From positions 1 through 53,465 of the forward strand of contig JASHOL010000328.1 of the NCBI GenBank assembly GCA_030041135.1: DNA of 53,465 nucleotides, given 5' to 3'. Shown one piece after another: positions 36,522 to 45,277 of this stretch. The position numbers and the translations under genes were made by a program. The notes under the pieces were generated by a model, which saw nothing but the letters and a program-made list of their open reading frames with translations, was not told the DNA's origin and did no database searches. Origin of the DNA: Streptosporangiaceae bacterium (GTDB taxonomy: Bacteria; Actinomycetota; Actinomycetes; Streptosporangiales; Streptosporangiaceae). Positions within the stretch are counted from its first letter, which is position 1; every line of letters begins with the position of its first letter.

Positions 36522-37738
36522 TGGCCGGCCAGGTCCGCGAGCACGGCGGTCAGCGCGGTCACGCCCGCCTTACAGTCGGCCGGCTCGGCGTGCTCGGCGG
36601 GCGAGTGCGAGACGCCGGTCGGGTTCCGCACGAACAGCATCGCGGTCGGAATCCGGGCCGCGAGAACGCCAGCGTCGTGCCCGGCGCCGGTCGGCAGCAC
36701 CGGTGCCCGCTGCCCGGCCGCGGCCAGCACCACCGCGATCCGGTCTCGCAGCGCCGGGTCGAAGCTCACCGCGGGCGTGAACGACTCCTGCCGCAGCTCG
36801 AACCCGACCCCGTGCATGCCGGCGGCCTCGGCCGCGACGTCGCTCACAGCCGCGATGACCAGGTCTAGCACCTTCGAATCGGGCGCGCGGGCGTCGAGCC
36901 AGCAGTGCACGGACGAGCTGATGGCGTTCGCCGCCCCGGGCTCGGCGATGACCTTGCCGAAGGTGGCCAGCGCGCCGAGGTCGGTCGCCGCCTGCCTGGC
37001 CGCCAGCGCCGTGGCCGCGAACGGGAGCATCGGGTCGCGGCGATCAGGCAGCCTGGTAGTGCCGGCATGGTCGGCCCGGCCGGTGAAGTCCAGCCGCCAC
37101 CGGCCGTGCGGCCATATCCCGTCCGCTACGCCGACCGCCGCTCCCAGGCCATCGAGCACGCTGCCCTGCTCGATGTGCAATTCCACATACTCGCCGATCC
37201 CGGCGAGCAGCTTCTCGTCCTGCCCGATCAGCGCCGGGTCCCGGCCCGCGGCCCGCATGGCCATGTCCAGGCTGATGCCGTCCTGATCACGCAGGTCACG
37301 CGCCCCGGCGGGGTCCACGAGGCCGGCGAGCAGCCGGCTGCCGAGGCAAGCCACGCCGAACCTCGCCCCCTCCTCCTCGGTGAACGCCGCCACCCCGATC
37401 GGCCTAGCCGGGCGGAACCCCTCGTTCCGAAGCTGAGCGATTGCCGCAAACGCCGAGACGATACCGAGCGGCCCGTCAAATGCCCCGCCATCGGGAACAG
37501 AGTCCAGGTGGCTGCCGGTCACGAGGGCCGACTCGGCCCCGTTACCAGGTGTGTCCCACCAGGCCCACAGGTTGCCGTTGCCGTCGCAGTCGGTACGCAG
37601 GCCGAGTCTGGCGGCGGTCCTGGCGAACCAGGCGCGGCAGGCGGCATCGGGCTCGGTCCAGGAATAGCGCCGGTAGCCGCCGGTGTGCTCGTCCCGCCCG
37701 ACCGGCAGCAGTTCTGCCCACAGCTCGGCGAAGTTCAC
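36518..37738 (-). CDS. M20-family amidohydrolase (annotated as allantoate amidohydrolase type), hut-linked
   Basis: A 406-residue member of the M20 peptidase / AllC / N-carbamoyl-L-amino-acid hydrolase group. Metal ligands: His and Asp in TGSHLDSVPDGGAFDG (about 76-91), the EEEGARFG pair (about 122-129), the HIEQG histidine and GRADHAGTTRLPDR. The dimerisation domain follows. Lying between hutU and hutF with a coupled start, it most likely acts in histidine breakdown; the only missing step after HutF is hydrolysis of N-formylglutamate, so it may replace the usual HutG deformylase. The same gene order is known in Streptomyces hut clusters from memory. A real allantoate enzyme would need ureide genes, none of which are here. 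GTG 37738 has GGGAG upstream. Confidence 0.88.
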   Translation of the reverse strand: MNFAELWAELLPVGRDEHTGGYRRYSWTEPDAACRAWFARTAARLGLRTDCDGNGNLWAWWDTPGNGAESALVTGSHLDSVPDGGAFDGPLGIVSAFAAIAQLRNEGFRPARPIGVAAFTEEEGARFGVACLGSRLLAGLVDPAGARDLRDQDGISLDMAMRAAGRDPALIGQDEKLLAGIGEYVELHIEQGSVLDGLGAAVGVADGIWPHGRWRLDFTGRADHAGTTRLPDRRDPMLPFAATALAARQAATDLGALATFGKVIAEPGAANAISSSVHCWLDARAPDSKVLDLVIAAVSDVAAEAAGMHGVGFELRQESFTPAVSFDPALRDRIAVVLAAAGQRAPVLPTGAGHDAGVLAARIPTAMLFVRNPTGVSHSPAEHAEPADCKAGVTALTAVLADLAGQ

Positions 37739-37760
37739 CGCAATGCTCCCGCAGGGGCCG

Positions 37761-39437
37761 TCAGCGGGTCGCGCGCATCGGCACCCGGACGCCGCGTTCG
37801 GCCGCGACCTCGGCCGCGCGCTCGTACCCGGCGTCCGCGTGCCTGATCACGCCCGAGCCCGGATCGTTGGTCAGCACTCGCTCCAGCTTCTGGCCGGCGA
37901 GATCGGTGCCGTCAGCCACGCAGACCTGGCCCGCGTGGATCGAGCGGCCGATCCCGACGCCCCCGCCGTGGTGGATGCTCACCCACGTCGCCCCGGACGA
38001 GGTGTTGAGCAGCGCGTTCAGCAGCGGCCAGTCCGCGATCGCGTCACTGCCGTCGGCCATCGCCTCGGTCTCCCGGTACGGGGAGGCCACCGACCCGCAG
38101 TCAAGGTGGTCGCGGCCGAGCACGATCGGAGCCCGCACCTCACCGCGGCGCACCAGGTCGTTGAACCGCTCGCCCGCGAGGTTCCGCTCGCCGTAGCCGA
38201 GCCAGCAGATCCGCGCGGGCAGGCCCTGGAAGTGCACCTTCTCCCCCGCCATCCGGATCCACCTTGCGAGCGCCTCGTTCTCGGGAAACAGGTCGAGAAT
38301 CGCAGCGTCGGTGGCCGCGATGTCGGCCGGGTCGCCGGACAGTGCAGCCCAGCGGAACGGTCCCTTCCCCTCGCAGAACAGCGGGCGGACGTAGGCAGGA
38401 ACGAACCCTGGAAAGTCGAACGCCCGGTCATACCCGGCAAGTTTGGCCTCGCCCCTGATGGAGTTGCCGTAGTCGAAGACCTCGGCGCCGGCGTCCTTGA
38501 ACCCGACCATCGCCGCCACGTGGGCGGCCATTGACTCGCGCGCGCGCCTGGTGAAGCCGTCGGGATCCTCGGCCCGAAGCGCGGCCATGTCCTCGAAGTT
38601 CACCCCGCGGGGCAGGTAGGTGAGCGGGTCGTGGGCGGATGTCTGGTCGGTCACCACGTTGATCGGCGCGCCCATCCGCAGCAGCTCGGGCACCAGGTCC
38701 GCGGCGTTGCCGAGCAGCCCGATGGACAGCGCCTCGCCGGCCCGCGCCGCGGCCTCGGCCCTGCGCACGGCGTCGTCGACGTCGGCGGCCTCGACGTCGA
38801 GGTAGCCATGCTCGATGCGGCGCCTGATCCTCGACCGGTCACAGTCGATGCAAAGGGCTACGCCGCCGTTCATCGTGACGGCGAGCGGCTGCGCGCCGCC
38901 CATCCCGCCCAGGCCCGCCGTCAGCGTGATCGTCCCCGCCAGCGAGCCGCCGAACCGCTTGGCCGCGACCGCCGCGAACGTCTCGTAGGTACCCTGCAAG
39001 ATGCCCTGGGTGCCGATGTAGATCCACGATCCCGCCGTCATCTGGCCGAACATCGTCAGCCCCTCGGCCTCGAGCCGGCGGAATTCCTCCCAGGTAGCCC
39101 ACTGGGGTACGAGGTTGGAGTTGGCGATCAGCACCCGCGGCGCCCATTCATGGGTGCGGAACACGCCGACCGGCTTGCCCGACTGGACCAGCAGGGTCTC
39201 GTCGCCCTCAAGCTGCTTGAGCGACGACACGATGGCGTCGAACGCAGCCCAGCTGCGCGCGGCCCGGCCCGATCCGCCGTACACGATGAGCTGATCAGGG
39301 TGCTCGGCAACCTCGGGGTCGAGGTTGTTCATGAGCATCCGCATGGCCGCCTCCTGCGGCCAGCCCTTGCAGCTCAGGACGGTTCCGCGCGGCGCGCGCA
39401 CTGGCCTGGCACCCGGCATCCTGGGCTCGTCGGTCAT
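37761..39437 (-). CDS. hutU: Urocanate hydratase
   Basis: A 558-residue NAD-dependent urocanase converting urocanate to imidazolone propionate. It is clearly recognisable: [20 protein letters not shown] near the start, [74 protein letters not shown] (NAD site) and [16 protein letters not shown]. Length and order are normal. ATG 39437 has GGAG seven bases upstream, better than the in-frame TTG at 39443. The following M20 gene starts 22 bases after it. Upstream on the same strand is the iron alcohol dehydrogenase, 65 bases away, so hutU may be read from the fae promoter. HutH, which would supply urocanate, is not in the window. Confidence 0.97.
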   Translation of the reverse strand: MTDEPRMPGARPVRAPRGTVLSCKGWPQEAAMRMLMNNLDPEVAEHPDQLIVYGGSGRAARSWAAFDAIVSSLKQLEGDETLLVQSGKPVGVFRTHEWAPRVLIANSNLVPQWATWEEFRRLEAEGLTMFGQMTAGSWIYIGTQGILQGTYETFAAVAAKRFGGSLAGTITLTAGLGGMGGAQPLAVTMNGGVALCIDCDRSRIRRRIEHGYLDVEAADVDDAVRRAEAAARAGEALSIGLLGNAADLVPELLRMGAPINVVTDQTSAHDPLTYLPRGVNFEDMAALRAEDPDGFTRRARESMAAHVAAMVGFKDAGAEVFDYGNSIRGEAKLAGYDRAFDFPGFVPAYVRPLFCEGKGPFRWAALSGDPADIAATDAAILDLFPENEALARWIRMAGEKVHFQGLPARICWLGYGERNLAGERFNDLVRRGEVRAPIVLGRDHLDCGSVASPYRETEAMADGSDAIADWPLLNALLNTSSGATWVSIHHGGGVGIGRSIHAGQVCVADGTDLAGQKLERVLTNDPGSGVIRHADAGYERAAEVAAERGVRVPMRATR

Positions 39438-39502
39438 TGTCAAGCTCCCTCGATCGACAGGCCATCATCATCTACCGTGCCCGCCCCTGCGCACGACCTG
39501 GG

Positions 39503-40684
39503 TCAGGCGCCGCTGACCGCTTCCAGGATCGCGACCAGGTCCGCCGCGGATGGCTGCCGCGGCGCATTAGCCAGCACTTCGTCATCGAGTGCATCCGCCG
39601 CGATCTGCTCGAAGTCCGAGGCGGCGATCCCGAAGTCTCCCGGCTTTTTGTCCATTCCCACGGACGACGCCAGCTTGGCGACGGCGAGCACGGCGGCGAT
39701 CGCGTTTCTCCCGGCGGACGCCGTCGTGTCGCCGGCGCCGAGCGCAAACGACACCTCAGCGAGCCTGGATTCAGCGACCGGCAGGCTGAACCGGAGCACC
39801 TCGGGCAGCACCATCGTCAGGGCCACTCCGTGCGCGACACCGAAGCGGCCTCCGATCGCGTGCCCGATCGCATGGCACGCGCCGAGTCCGGTCGATGCCA
39901 TCGCCACGCCTGCCATATGTGCCGCCAGCAGCATTTGCCCCCTAGCCTCGCGATCAGAACCGTCCGCCACCGCCCTGGGCAGGAATTCACCGATCATGCT
40001 GACGGCCTGCAGGGCGATCCCGGCCGACCAAGGGCTGGCCCGGACCGAGAGGTAGGACTCCAGCGCGTGCGTGAGGGCGTCCATGCCAGTGGCCGCGGTG
40101 ACGCCCGGCGGCAGTCCCGTGGTGAGCTCCGGGTCGAGGATCGCGGCGGCCGGCATCGTGGAGGCGTGCCCGACGTAGAACTTGCGGTGCTCGCTCTCGT
40201 CGGTGACCACACCGAACGCGTTGGTCTCGGCCCCGGTGCCGGCCGTTGTCGGCACGGCCAGCACGGGCAGGGCCGGGCTGGCGAACTCCGACCGGTAGTC
40301 AAGCTGGCGGCCGCGCTGCGGGTTCACGGCCGCCAGCGCGATGCCTTTGGCCGCGTCGATCGGCGACCCGCCCCCGACCGCGACCACGACTGGCCGGTCA
40401 GCCATCAGGCCGGCCGCCGCGACCGCCCCGGCCGCGATGTCGGCGGTAGTGGGATTCTGATGCACGCCACTGAAGACGGCGGCTGGCCGGCCCGCGGCGG
40501 ACAGGACCTCGAGGACCCTGGCCATCACCGGCGTCGCCGCCAGCGGCGCATCGGTCACGACCAGCACGGCCGCGCCCCCGGCCGCCGCCACCAGCGCAGG
40601 CAGGCCGTCGACTGATCCGGCGCCAAAGTGCGCCGTGGGCGTCGAGCCAATCGTTAGCTCGGACGGCACAGGCAGCACGCTCAC
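39503..40684 (-). CDS. Iron-containing (group III) alcohol dehydrogenase
   Basis: A 393-residue Fe-ADH-superfamily oxidoreductase. The NAD-binding N-half has VAVGGGSPIDAAKGIALAA (about 104-122) and LAVPTTAGTGAETNAFGVVT (about 142-161). The metal-binding C-half has GMDALTHALESYLS with Asp and His, and ACHAIGHAIGG with two further His. Substrates of the family include lactaldehyde, 1,3-propanediol, maleylacetate and gamma-hydroxybutyrate; this one cannot be assigned. Its start overlaps the stop of the beta-hydroxyacid dehydrogenase by four bases. It belongs to the fae-led operon and probably oxidises an alcohol or reduces an aldehyde from the imported substrate. Confidence 0.93.
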   Translation of the reverse strand: MSVLPVPSELTIGSTPTAHFGAGSVDGLPALVAAAGGAAVLVVTDAPLAATPVMARVLEVLSAAGRPAAVFSGVHQNPTTADIAAGAVAAAGLMADRPVVVAVGGGSPIDAAKGIALAAVNPQRGRQLDYRSEFASPALPVLAVPTTAGTGAETNAFGVVTDESEHRKFYVGHASTMPAAAILDPELTTGLPPGVTAATGMDALTHALESYLSVRASPWSAGIALQAVSMIGEFLPRAVADGSDREARGQMLLAAHMAGVAMASTGLGACHAIGHAIGGRFGVAHGVALTMVLPEVLRFSLPVAESRLAEVSFALGAGDTTASAGRNAIAAVLAVAKLASSVGMDKKPGDFGIAASDFEQIAADALDDEVLANAPRQPSAADLVAILEAVSGA

Positions 40685-41583
40685 TCCCTCGGCAGGCGCA
40701 GCGGCGTCGCGGTCAGGTCTTCCAGCAACCTGATCGGCAGCATCTCGCCGCCGTGGTCACCGTACTGAGCCCTGGCCCGGCGGAAGATCTGCTCGACCAG
40801 CGCGCTGACCTCGGCTGGCACGCCGGTCTGCCGGGCCAGGTCGACGGCCAGGCCCAGGTCCTTGCAGGCCAGAGCCAGCGCGAAGGAATCGTCATAGTCT
40901 CCGCGCTCAAGTACCGCCAGAACGTCCCGCTCGAGGAAGTTGCTCGCTGCCGGGCTGGCCAGCAGGCACCGGCGGAGCATGGCCAGGTCGACGCCGGCCC
41001 GCACGCCGACCGTCAGCACCTCGGCCGTCGCGACGAGATGCCCGAACCACAGCAGGTTGATCATCAGCTTGACCGTGTAGCCGGCCCCGTTGCCGCCGAC
41101 GTGCAGGATGCGGTCGGGATCGCCCATCGCCTCAAGCACCGGGCGCACCCGGCGGTAGTCGGCGGCGCTCCCGCCGACGAAGATCTGCAGGGATCCGGTC
41201 CTGGCGCCGGCCGCCATACCGCTCACGGGGGCGTCCAGCACCCCGATCTGCCGCGGCCCCGCCAGCGCCAGGACCCGATCCGCGACCGCCGGCACGCTGG
41301 TCGACATGTCCACCCAGATCGCGCCGGGCGCCAGGCCGTCCAGCAGCCCGTCCGGACCGAGCAGCACGTCAGCCACCTGCTCGGGCGCCGGGAGCATCGT
41401 GATGACGACGTCGCGGCCAGCGCCGGCCGCGTGCGGGGAACCGGCCCAGGTTGCGCCGGCCGCCTCCAGCCCGGCCGCGGCCTCGGGCCGGCGATCGTGC
41501 ACGACCAGGTCGTGGCCGGCGGCCAGGATGCGCGCGCTCATGGGCGCGCCCATGTGACCGAGCCCGATGAAACCTACGCGCAT
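40681..41583 (-). CDS. 3-hydroxyisobutyrate dehydrogenase-like (beta-hydroxyacid) oxidoreductase
   Basis: A 300-residue NAD(P)-dependent enzyme. The Rossmann loop is GFIGLGHMGAPM (about 4-15), the substrate-binding block is DAPVSGMAAGARTGSLQIFV (about 120-139), and the catalytic Lys lies in NGAGYTVKLMINLLWFG (about 169-185), followed by KDLGLAVDLARQTGVP. The group includes 3-hydroxyisobutyrate dehydrogenase, tartronate-semialdehyde reductase and related enzymes. Which one applies is open; an enolase-superfamily neighbour would be compatible with sugar-acid breakdown. ATG 41583 (MRVGFIG) is preferred over an upstream in-frame ATG at 41634, which lies inside the neighbouring gene. Confidence 0.93.
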   Translation of the reverse strand: MRVGFIGLGHMGAPMSARILAAGHDLVVHDRRPEAAAGLEAAGATWAGSPHAAGAGRDVVITMLPAPEQVADVLLGPDGLLDGLAPGAIWVDMSTSVPAVADRVLALAGPRQIGVLDAPVSGMAAGARTGSLQIFVGGSAADYRRVRPVLEAMGDPDRILHVGGNGAGYTVKLMINLLWFGHLVATAEVLTVGVRAGVDLAMLRRCLLASPAASNFLERDVLAVLERGDYDDSFALALACKDLGLAVDLARQTGVPAEVSALVEQIFRRARAQYGDHGGEMLPIRLLEDLTATPLRLPRE

Positions 41584-41599
41584 CGCCGCCACGTCCCCG

Positions 41600-42709
41600 T
41601 CACGTCCTGGCCCATCGGGCCACGGCATCCGCATCGACCTGCCCGCCGAGGCCAGGCCGCTCCGGCACCCTGAGGTTGCCGCTCGCGTCGATCAGAATCG
41701 GCTCGGCCAGGAAGAAGTCGCGCCGCGCAGGGGTCCAGCCCGGCGGATCGAAGGGGAACTCCAGGAACGGCCCGCCGCCGACCCCCGCGGCGACGTGCAG
41801 GTTGGCCAGCAGCCCAAGGCCGTTGGTCCAGGTGTGCGGGCTGAACCAGCGGCCCTGCAGCAGGGCAACCTCGGCGACCGTGCGCGCGCGCAGCATGCCG
41901 ACCGCAAGCACGGCGTCCGGCTGCACCACGTCCAGCGCACCGGCGGTAAGCGCCGCAAGCAGCTCCGGCACGGTGCGCGCCATCTCGCCGCCCGCCACCC
42001 GCACCCCAGCCTGTTCCCTGACCATCCGCATTCCGGTCAGGTCGGCGGCGGGCAGTGGTTCCTCCAGCCAGAGCACGCCAGTCTCGGCCAGCTCAGCCGC
42101 GAGCCGGCGCACGCTCTGGGCGTCGAGCGGCGGGCTGATGTCACCCGGCATTCGCCACCACTGATTCAGGTCGACCACGATTTCCATGGCATCGCCTGCC
42201 GCTGCCCTGACCGCGCGGACACAGGCCAGGCCGGACCGCGCGTCGTCGCGGCTGATCCGGATCTTCACCGCCCTGAAGCCCGCCTCGCGCACGGCCAGCA
42301 CGGCGTCGGCGCTCGCCGACGGGCTCTTGAGCTCGCCGAACGACGCGTAGGCGGGCACCCGGTCGAGCGCGCCGCCGAACAGGGTCGCGACCGGCAGGCC
42401 ACAGACCTGGCCGGCAATGTCCCAGAACGCGGCCTCGAGCGGCCAGTACCGGCCAGCGTGGAAGCTGATCGACTCCAGCGTCCGCACTTGACTGACGATC
42501 CGCAGGGGATCGGTGCCGACGAACAGCTCAGCAAACGCCTCGAAGCCATCCATCGCGTCGCCCGACCCGTAGCCCACGAGGCCAGCGTCGGTCTCGACCC
42601 GGACTAGGGTCGCGTCGAAGTGGCGCCGCGGCGCCGGGTCCCAGGCCGCGATGAACGGCGGGTCGAGCGGCAGCCGCATCCGGTCGAGCCGGATCGAGGT
42701 TACCTTCAC
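41600..42709 (-). CDS. Mandelate racemase/muconate lactonizing enzyme (enolase superfamily)
   Basis: A 369-residue MLE-type enolase-superfamily protein. The N-terminal capping domain (about 1-125) includes MRLPLDPPFIAAWDPAPRRH. The barrel carries the lysine motif AVKIRIS (KxR rather than the strict KxK), metal ligands Asp in IVVDLNQWW, Glu in VLWLEEPLPA and Glu in VAGGEMAR, and a late His in FSPHTWTNGLG that could serve as second base. The group abstracts a proton alpha to a carboxylate, giving racemisation, cycloisomerisation or dehydration of an acid sugar. The KxR plus late-His combination hints at a dehydratase; inference only. The GTG start overlaps the fae stop by four bases. Confidence 0.9.
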   Translation of the reverse strand: MKVTSIRLDRMRLPLDPPFIAAWDPAPRRHFDATLVRVETDAGLVGYGSGDAMDGFEAFAELFVGTDPLRIVSQVRTLESISFHAGRYWPLEAAFWDIAGQVCGLPVATLFGGALDRVPAYASFGELKSPSASADAVLAVREAGFRAVKIRISRDDARSGLACVRAVRAAAGDAMEIVVDLNQWWRMPGDISPPLDAQSVRRLAAELAETGVLWLEEPLPAADLTGMRMVREQAGVRVAGGEMARTVPELLAALTAGALDVVQPDAVLAVGMLRARTVAEVALLQGRWFSPHTWTNGLGLLANLHVAAGVGGGPFLEFPFDPPGWTPARRDFFLAEPILIDASGNLRVPERPGLGGQVDADAVARWART

Positions 42710-43218
42710 GGTGCCTGGAAGTACGGATTGAACGGCCGCTGCCTGGCCTGCTCGACCGCATCGAGATCCGGCTGCGCGCTGACCGCGGCCTGCAGCGCGC
42801 CCTTCGTCGCGGCGCGGTTGTTCGTGTACACCAGGTCGGCGTCCCTGGCATCCGGGTTCACCCAGACAGCCGCGATCAGCACGGACTGCGCGGCCGCCTC
42901 GGCGGCGACGATGCCGTCGGCGACCGCGTCGGCAACTCCCCCGGCCACGCCGGCTTGCGCGGCTCCCCAGGTCAGCGTCCCGTGCTCATCGCTGGCGATC
43001 GCCGCCTTGTTCACGAAAAGAGTGAGCGGCCGGACCGGGATGCCGGGGCGCAGCACCGCCACGAACGGGGTATGACCGGCGCTCGGAGTAGCCAGCGCGG
43101 TGGCCCAGGCGGTCCCGACCGGCCCGGCGCGATTGCCGAGGACGACGTTGACGTGCGCGGCCTCGGCGCCATCGCCGACGAAGCTCTCGCCGATGAACAC
43201 TGCTGACGGGTCGGCCAA
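42706..43218 (-). CDS. fae: Formaldehyde-activating enzyme (Fae) family protein
   Basis: A 170-residue single-domain protein that aligns by eye with Fae: IGESFVGDGAEAAHVNVVLG (about 9-28) with the conserved His22, GPVGTAWATALATPSAGHTP (about 32-51), VAVLRPGIPVRPLTLFVNK and AQAGVAGGVADAVADGI, ending in the RPFNPYF-like tail. In methylotrophs and archaea Fae joins formaldehyde to tetrahydromethanopterin; a role with another carrier, or formaldehyde sensing/scavenging, is open in an organism whose pterin is unknown. TTG 43218 has GAGGAGG seven bases upstream, a strong site. It heads a same-strand series of coupled catabolic genes and is divergent from a peptide-type importer. Unusual in an actinomycete. 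Confidence 0.9.
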   Translation of the reverse strand: MADPSAVFIGESFVGDGAEAAHVNVVLGNRAGPVGTAWATALATPSAGHTPFVAVLRPGIPVRPLTLFVNKAAIASDEHGTLTWGAAQAGVAGGVADAVADGIVAAEAAAQSVLIAAVWVNPDARDADLVYTNNRAATKGALQAAVSAQPDLDAVEQARQRPFNPYFQAP

Positions 43219-43377
43219 GAAACGGCCTCCTCACGCTGACGGTCCGTGCGCTTTCGCCCAAAGCTAGCTAAGTTGACTTGCATGGCGGTGCCAGTATTCC
43301 GCAGCTGCGTGCGAAGCGGCGCGGGCAACCGCCTGTCGCGGCGGCATCCGCCGCCTGACAATCATGTGAAAACGACC

Positions 43378-43406
43378 TTGCAGGTAACGGCGTCTGCTCT
43401 TAGGCT
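43378..43406 (+). promoter_or_regulatory. Promoter of the importer operon
   Basis: TTGCAG (43378-43383) and TAGGCT (43401-43406) are separated by 17 bases, a good actinobacterial housekeeping promoter pointing into the permease gene. The transcript would start near 43413, about 48 bases before the TTG start at 43461. A control site shared with fae may lie between here and 43219. Confidence 0.5.
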
Positions 43407-43460
43407 AACCGAACCCGGTTTTTCCGGTCTGTTGTGTTGCCTACGTGGCAAGGGGCTCCT

Positions 43461-44414
43461 TTGGCGATCTACCTGCTGAGGAGGCTCGGGCTCGCGGTCA
43501 TCACGCTCTGGCTGCTCAGCGTGATCATTTTCTTCGCGGGCCAGGTGCTGCCCGGCGACCCCGGGCGAGCCATTCTGGGCCCGTTCGCGTCGCAAAGCGC
43601 GGTCACCACCCTTGACCGCCAACTCGGCGTCGACCGCCCGCTGCTCGCCCAGTACTGGTCCTGGATCAGCGGAGCGGTGCACGGCAACCTCGGCATTTCC
43701 TATCAGTACCGGACCCCGGTCGAGCCGATGCTGGCGTCGGCCCTGGCCAACTCGGCCAAGCTCGCGGTCTTCGCGCTCATCCTCATCATCATCCTGGGCA
43801 TCGTCGGCGGAGTGGTCGCGGCCCTGTACGCCGGCCGGGCCATCGACCGGATCGTCTCGCTCAGCGGCCTGTCGCTGGCGACCGTCCCTGAGTTCGTCTC
43901 CGGCATCGTCGTCATCGTCATCTTCGCCGACGGACTCAAGCTGCTGCCGGCCACGGCATATGCCGGGCCGGGCGCGTCGTTCGGGACGCAGCTGCGCTAC
44001 CTGATCTTGCCCGTCGTCCCGCTGGTGTTCGAGTTCTTCGGCTACATTGCGCGGATGGCACGGGCCGGCACGATCGAGGCGCTGGAGTCTGACTACGCGC
44101 GAACGGCGACGCTCAAGGGCTTGCCGCGCAGCGTCGTGATCTTCCGCCACATCCTGCGCAACTCCCTGCTGCCTACGATCACGGTGATCGCCACCCAGAT
44201 CGGCTACCTAATCGGCGGGCTCGTGGTGGTGGAAACGCTGTTCAACTATCCGGGGGTTGGCCGCCTCATCTACGACGCCGCGACCAGCAAGGACTTCCCG
44301 ATGCTCGAGGCGGGCGTGCTGACCATCGGCGCGATCTACATGATCGCGACTCTCATCGCCGACCTGCTCAGCACCGCGCTGAACCCGCGGCTGCGGACCG
44401 GGGCGGCCAGATGA
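43461..44414 (+). CDS. Peptide/nickel-type ABC importer permease (DppB/OppB family)
   Basis: A 317-residue inner-membrane permease. It starts with the typical YLLRRLGLAVITLWLLSVII helix, then VLPGDPGRAIL, and has six membrane segments overall. The EAA-loop with the DYARTATLKGLPRSVVIFRH region (about residues 208-227) contacts the ATPase; LYGGLVVVETLFNYPGVGRLI-type sequence (IGGLVVVETLFNYPGVGRL) follows. Annotation could begin at the GTG 43434, but TTG 43461 has AAGGGG at the right distance and matches the family's usual N-terminus. It overlaps the next permease by four bases. Substrate specificity lies with the binding protein at 47422. Confidence 0.92.
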   Translation: MAIYLLRRLGLAVITLWLLSVIIFFAGQVLPGDPGRAILGPFASQSAVTTLDRQLGVDRPLLAQYWSWISGAVHGNLGISYQYRTPVEPMLASALANSAKLAVFALILIIILGIVGGVVAALYAGRAIDRIVSLSGLSLATVPEFVSGIVVIVIFADGLKLLPATAYAGPGASFGTQLRYLILPVVPLVFEFFGYIARMARAGTIEALESDYARTATLKGLPRSVVIFRHILRNSLLPTITVIATQIGYLIGGLVVVETLFNYPGVGRLIYDAATSKDFPMLEAGVLTIGAIYMIATLIADLLSTALNPRLRTGAAR

Positions 44415-45277
44415 CCGACATCCTGGTCGCGCCGGTTACCGACGTGGCCGACGCTCAGCTTCCTTCGTGGCGGCTGGTGCTGCGGCGACCGGCATTTATC
44501 GTCGGAGCGCTGATCCTGCTGTTCTGGATCGTCTGCGCCCTCTTCGGGTCCTCCTTTGCCCCGCACAGCGCTTACGCGCAGCAACTGCTGGCGACCAATC
44601 AGCCGCCGTCGGCCGCGCACTGGTTCGGTACTGACCAGCTCGGCCGCGACGTGTTCTCCCGTGTCCTGGTCGGCGCGCGCAGCATCCTGCTGGTGGCACC
44701 GCTCGCCACCCTGCTCGGGACCGTTCTCGGCACGGCCCTCGGCCTGGCTCTTGGTTACCTGGGCGGCGTGCTCGACGCCCTCGTCGGCCGGCTGGTTGAA
44801 GCCGTGCTCGCGGTACCGGCCGTCATCGTCGCGTTCCTGTTCATCGTCGCGGTCGGTGCCTCCGCGACGACAGAGATACTGGTCATCGGCTTCATCTTCA
44901 CGCCCATCATCGCGCGCACGGTTCGCTCCGCCGTTCAGGTCGAGAGCCAGCTCGACTACCTGGCCGCCGCCCGGCTGCTCGGCGAGAGCCGACGGCGCGT
45001 GATGTTCGCCGAGATCCTGCCGAACGTGATGCCAACGGTGCTGGTCGAGTTCACGGTCCGGCTTGGCTATGCCATCTTCACGGTCGCGACGCTCGCATTC
45101 CTCGGGTTCGGCGTCGATCCCTCGACGCCAAGCTGGGGATCGGACATCAACGCCAACTACGACGTGATCGGCGCGGGATACTGGTGGGAGACGCTGTTCC
45201 CGGCGCTGGCCATCGCGTCCCTGGTGATCGCCATCAACCTGGTGGCCGATTCGATTGAGCGGGTGCTGGCCGGATGA
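44411..45277 (+). CDS. Peptide/nickel-type ABC importer permease (DppC/OppC family)
   Basis: A 288-residue partner permease. After a short cytoplasmic tail and a first membrane helix (about 32-52), it has the DppC signature HWFGTDQLGRDVFSRVLVGA (about 77-96), further helices, and the ATPase-coupling loop DYLAAARLLGESRRRVMFAE (about 180-199). The last helix is LAIASLVIAINLVADSIERV. It is translationally coupled on both sides by ATGA overlaps, as expected for stoichiometric assembly with the DppB-type permease and the fused ATPase. Confidence 0.94.
   Translation: MTDILVAPVTDVADAQLPSWRLVLRRPAFIVGALILLFWIVCALFGSSFAPHSAYAQQLLATNQPPSAAHWFGTDQLGRDVFSRVLVGARSILLVAPLATLLGTVLGTALGLALGYLGGVLDALVGRLVEAVLAVPAVIVAFLFIVAVGASATTEILVIGFIFTPIIARTVRSAVQVESQLDYLAAARLLGESRRRVMFAEILPNVMPTVLVEFTVRLGYAIFTVATLAFLGFGVDPSTPSWGSDINANYDVIGAGYWWETLFPALAIASLVIAINLVADSIERVLAG

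Noticed and set aside
36518..37738. Allantoin/ureide catabolism
   Set aside because: The family name suggests allantoate, but no allantoinase, ureidoglycolate or uricase genes are near and the gene sits inside hut.
42706..43218. Evidence for complete formaldehyde oxidation through tetrahydromethanopterin
   Set aside because: Only fae is present; no mtd, mch or formyltransferase genes are in the window, so the full pathway is not claimed.
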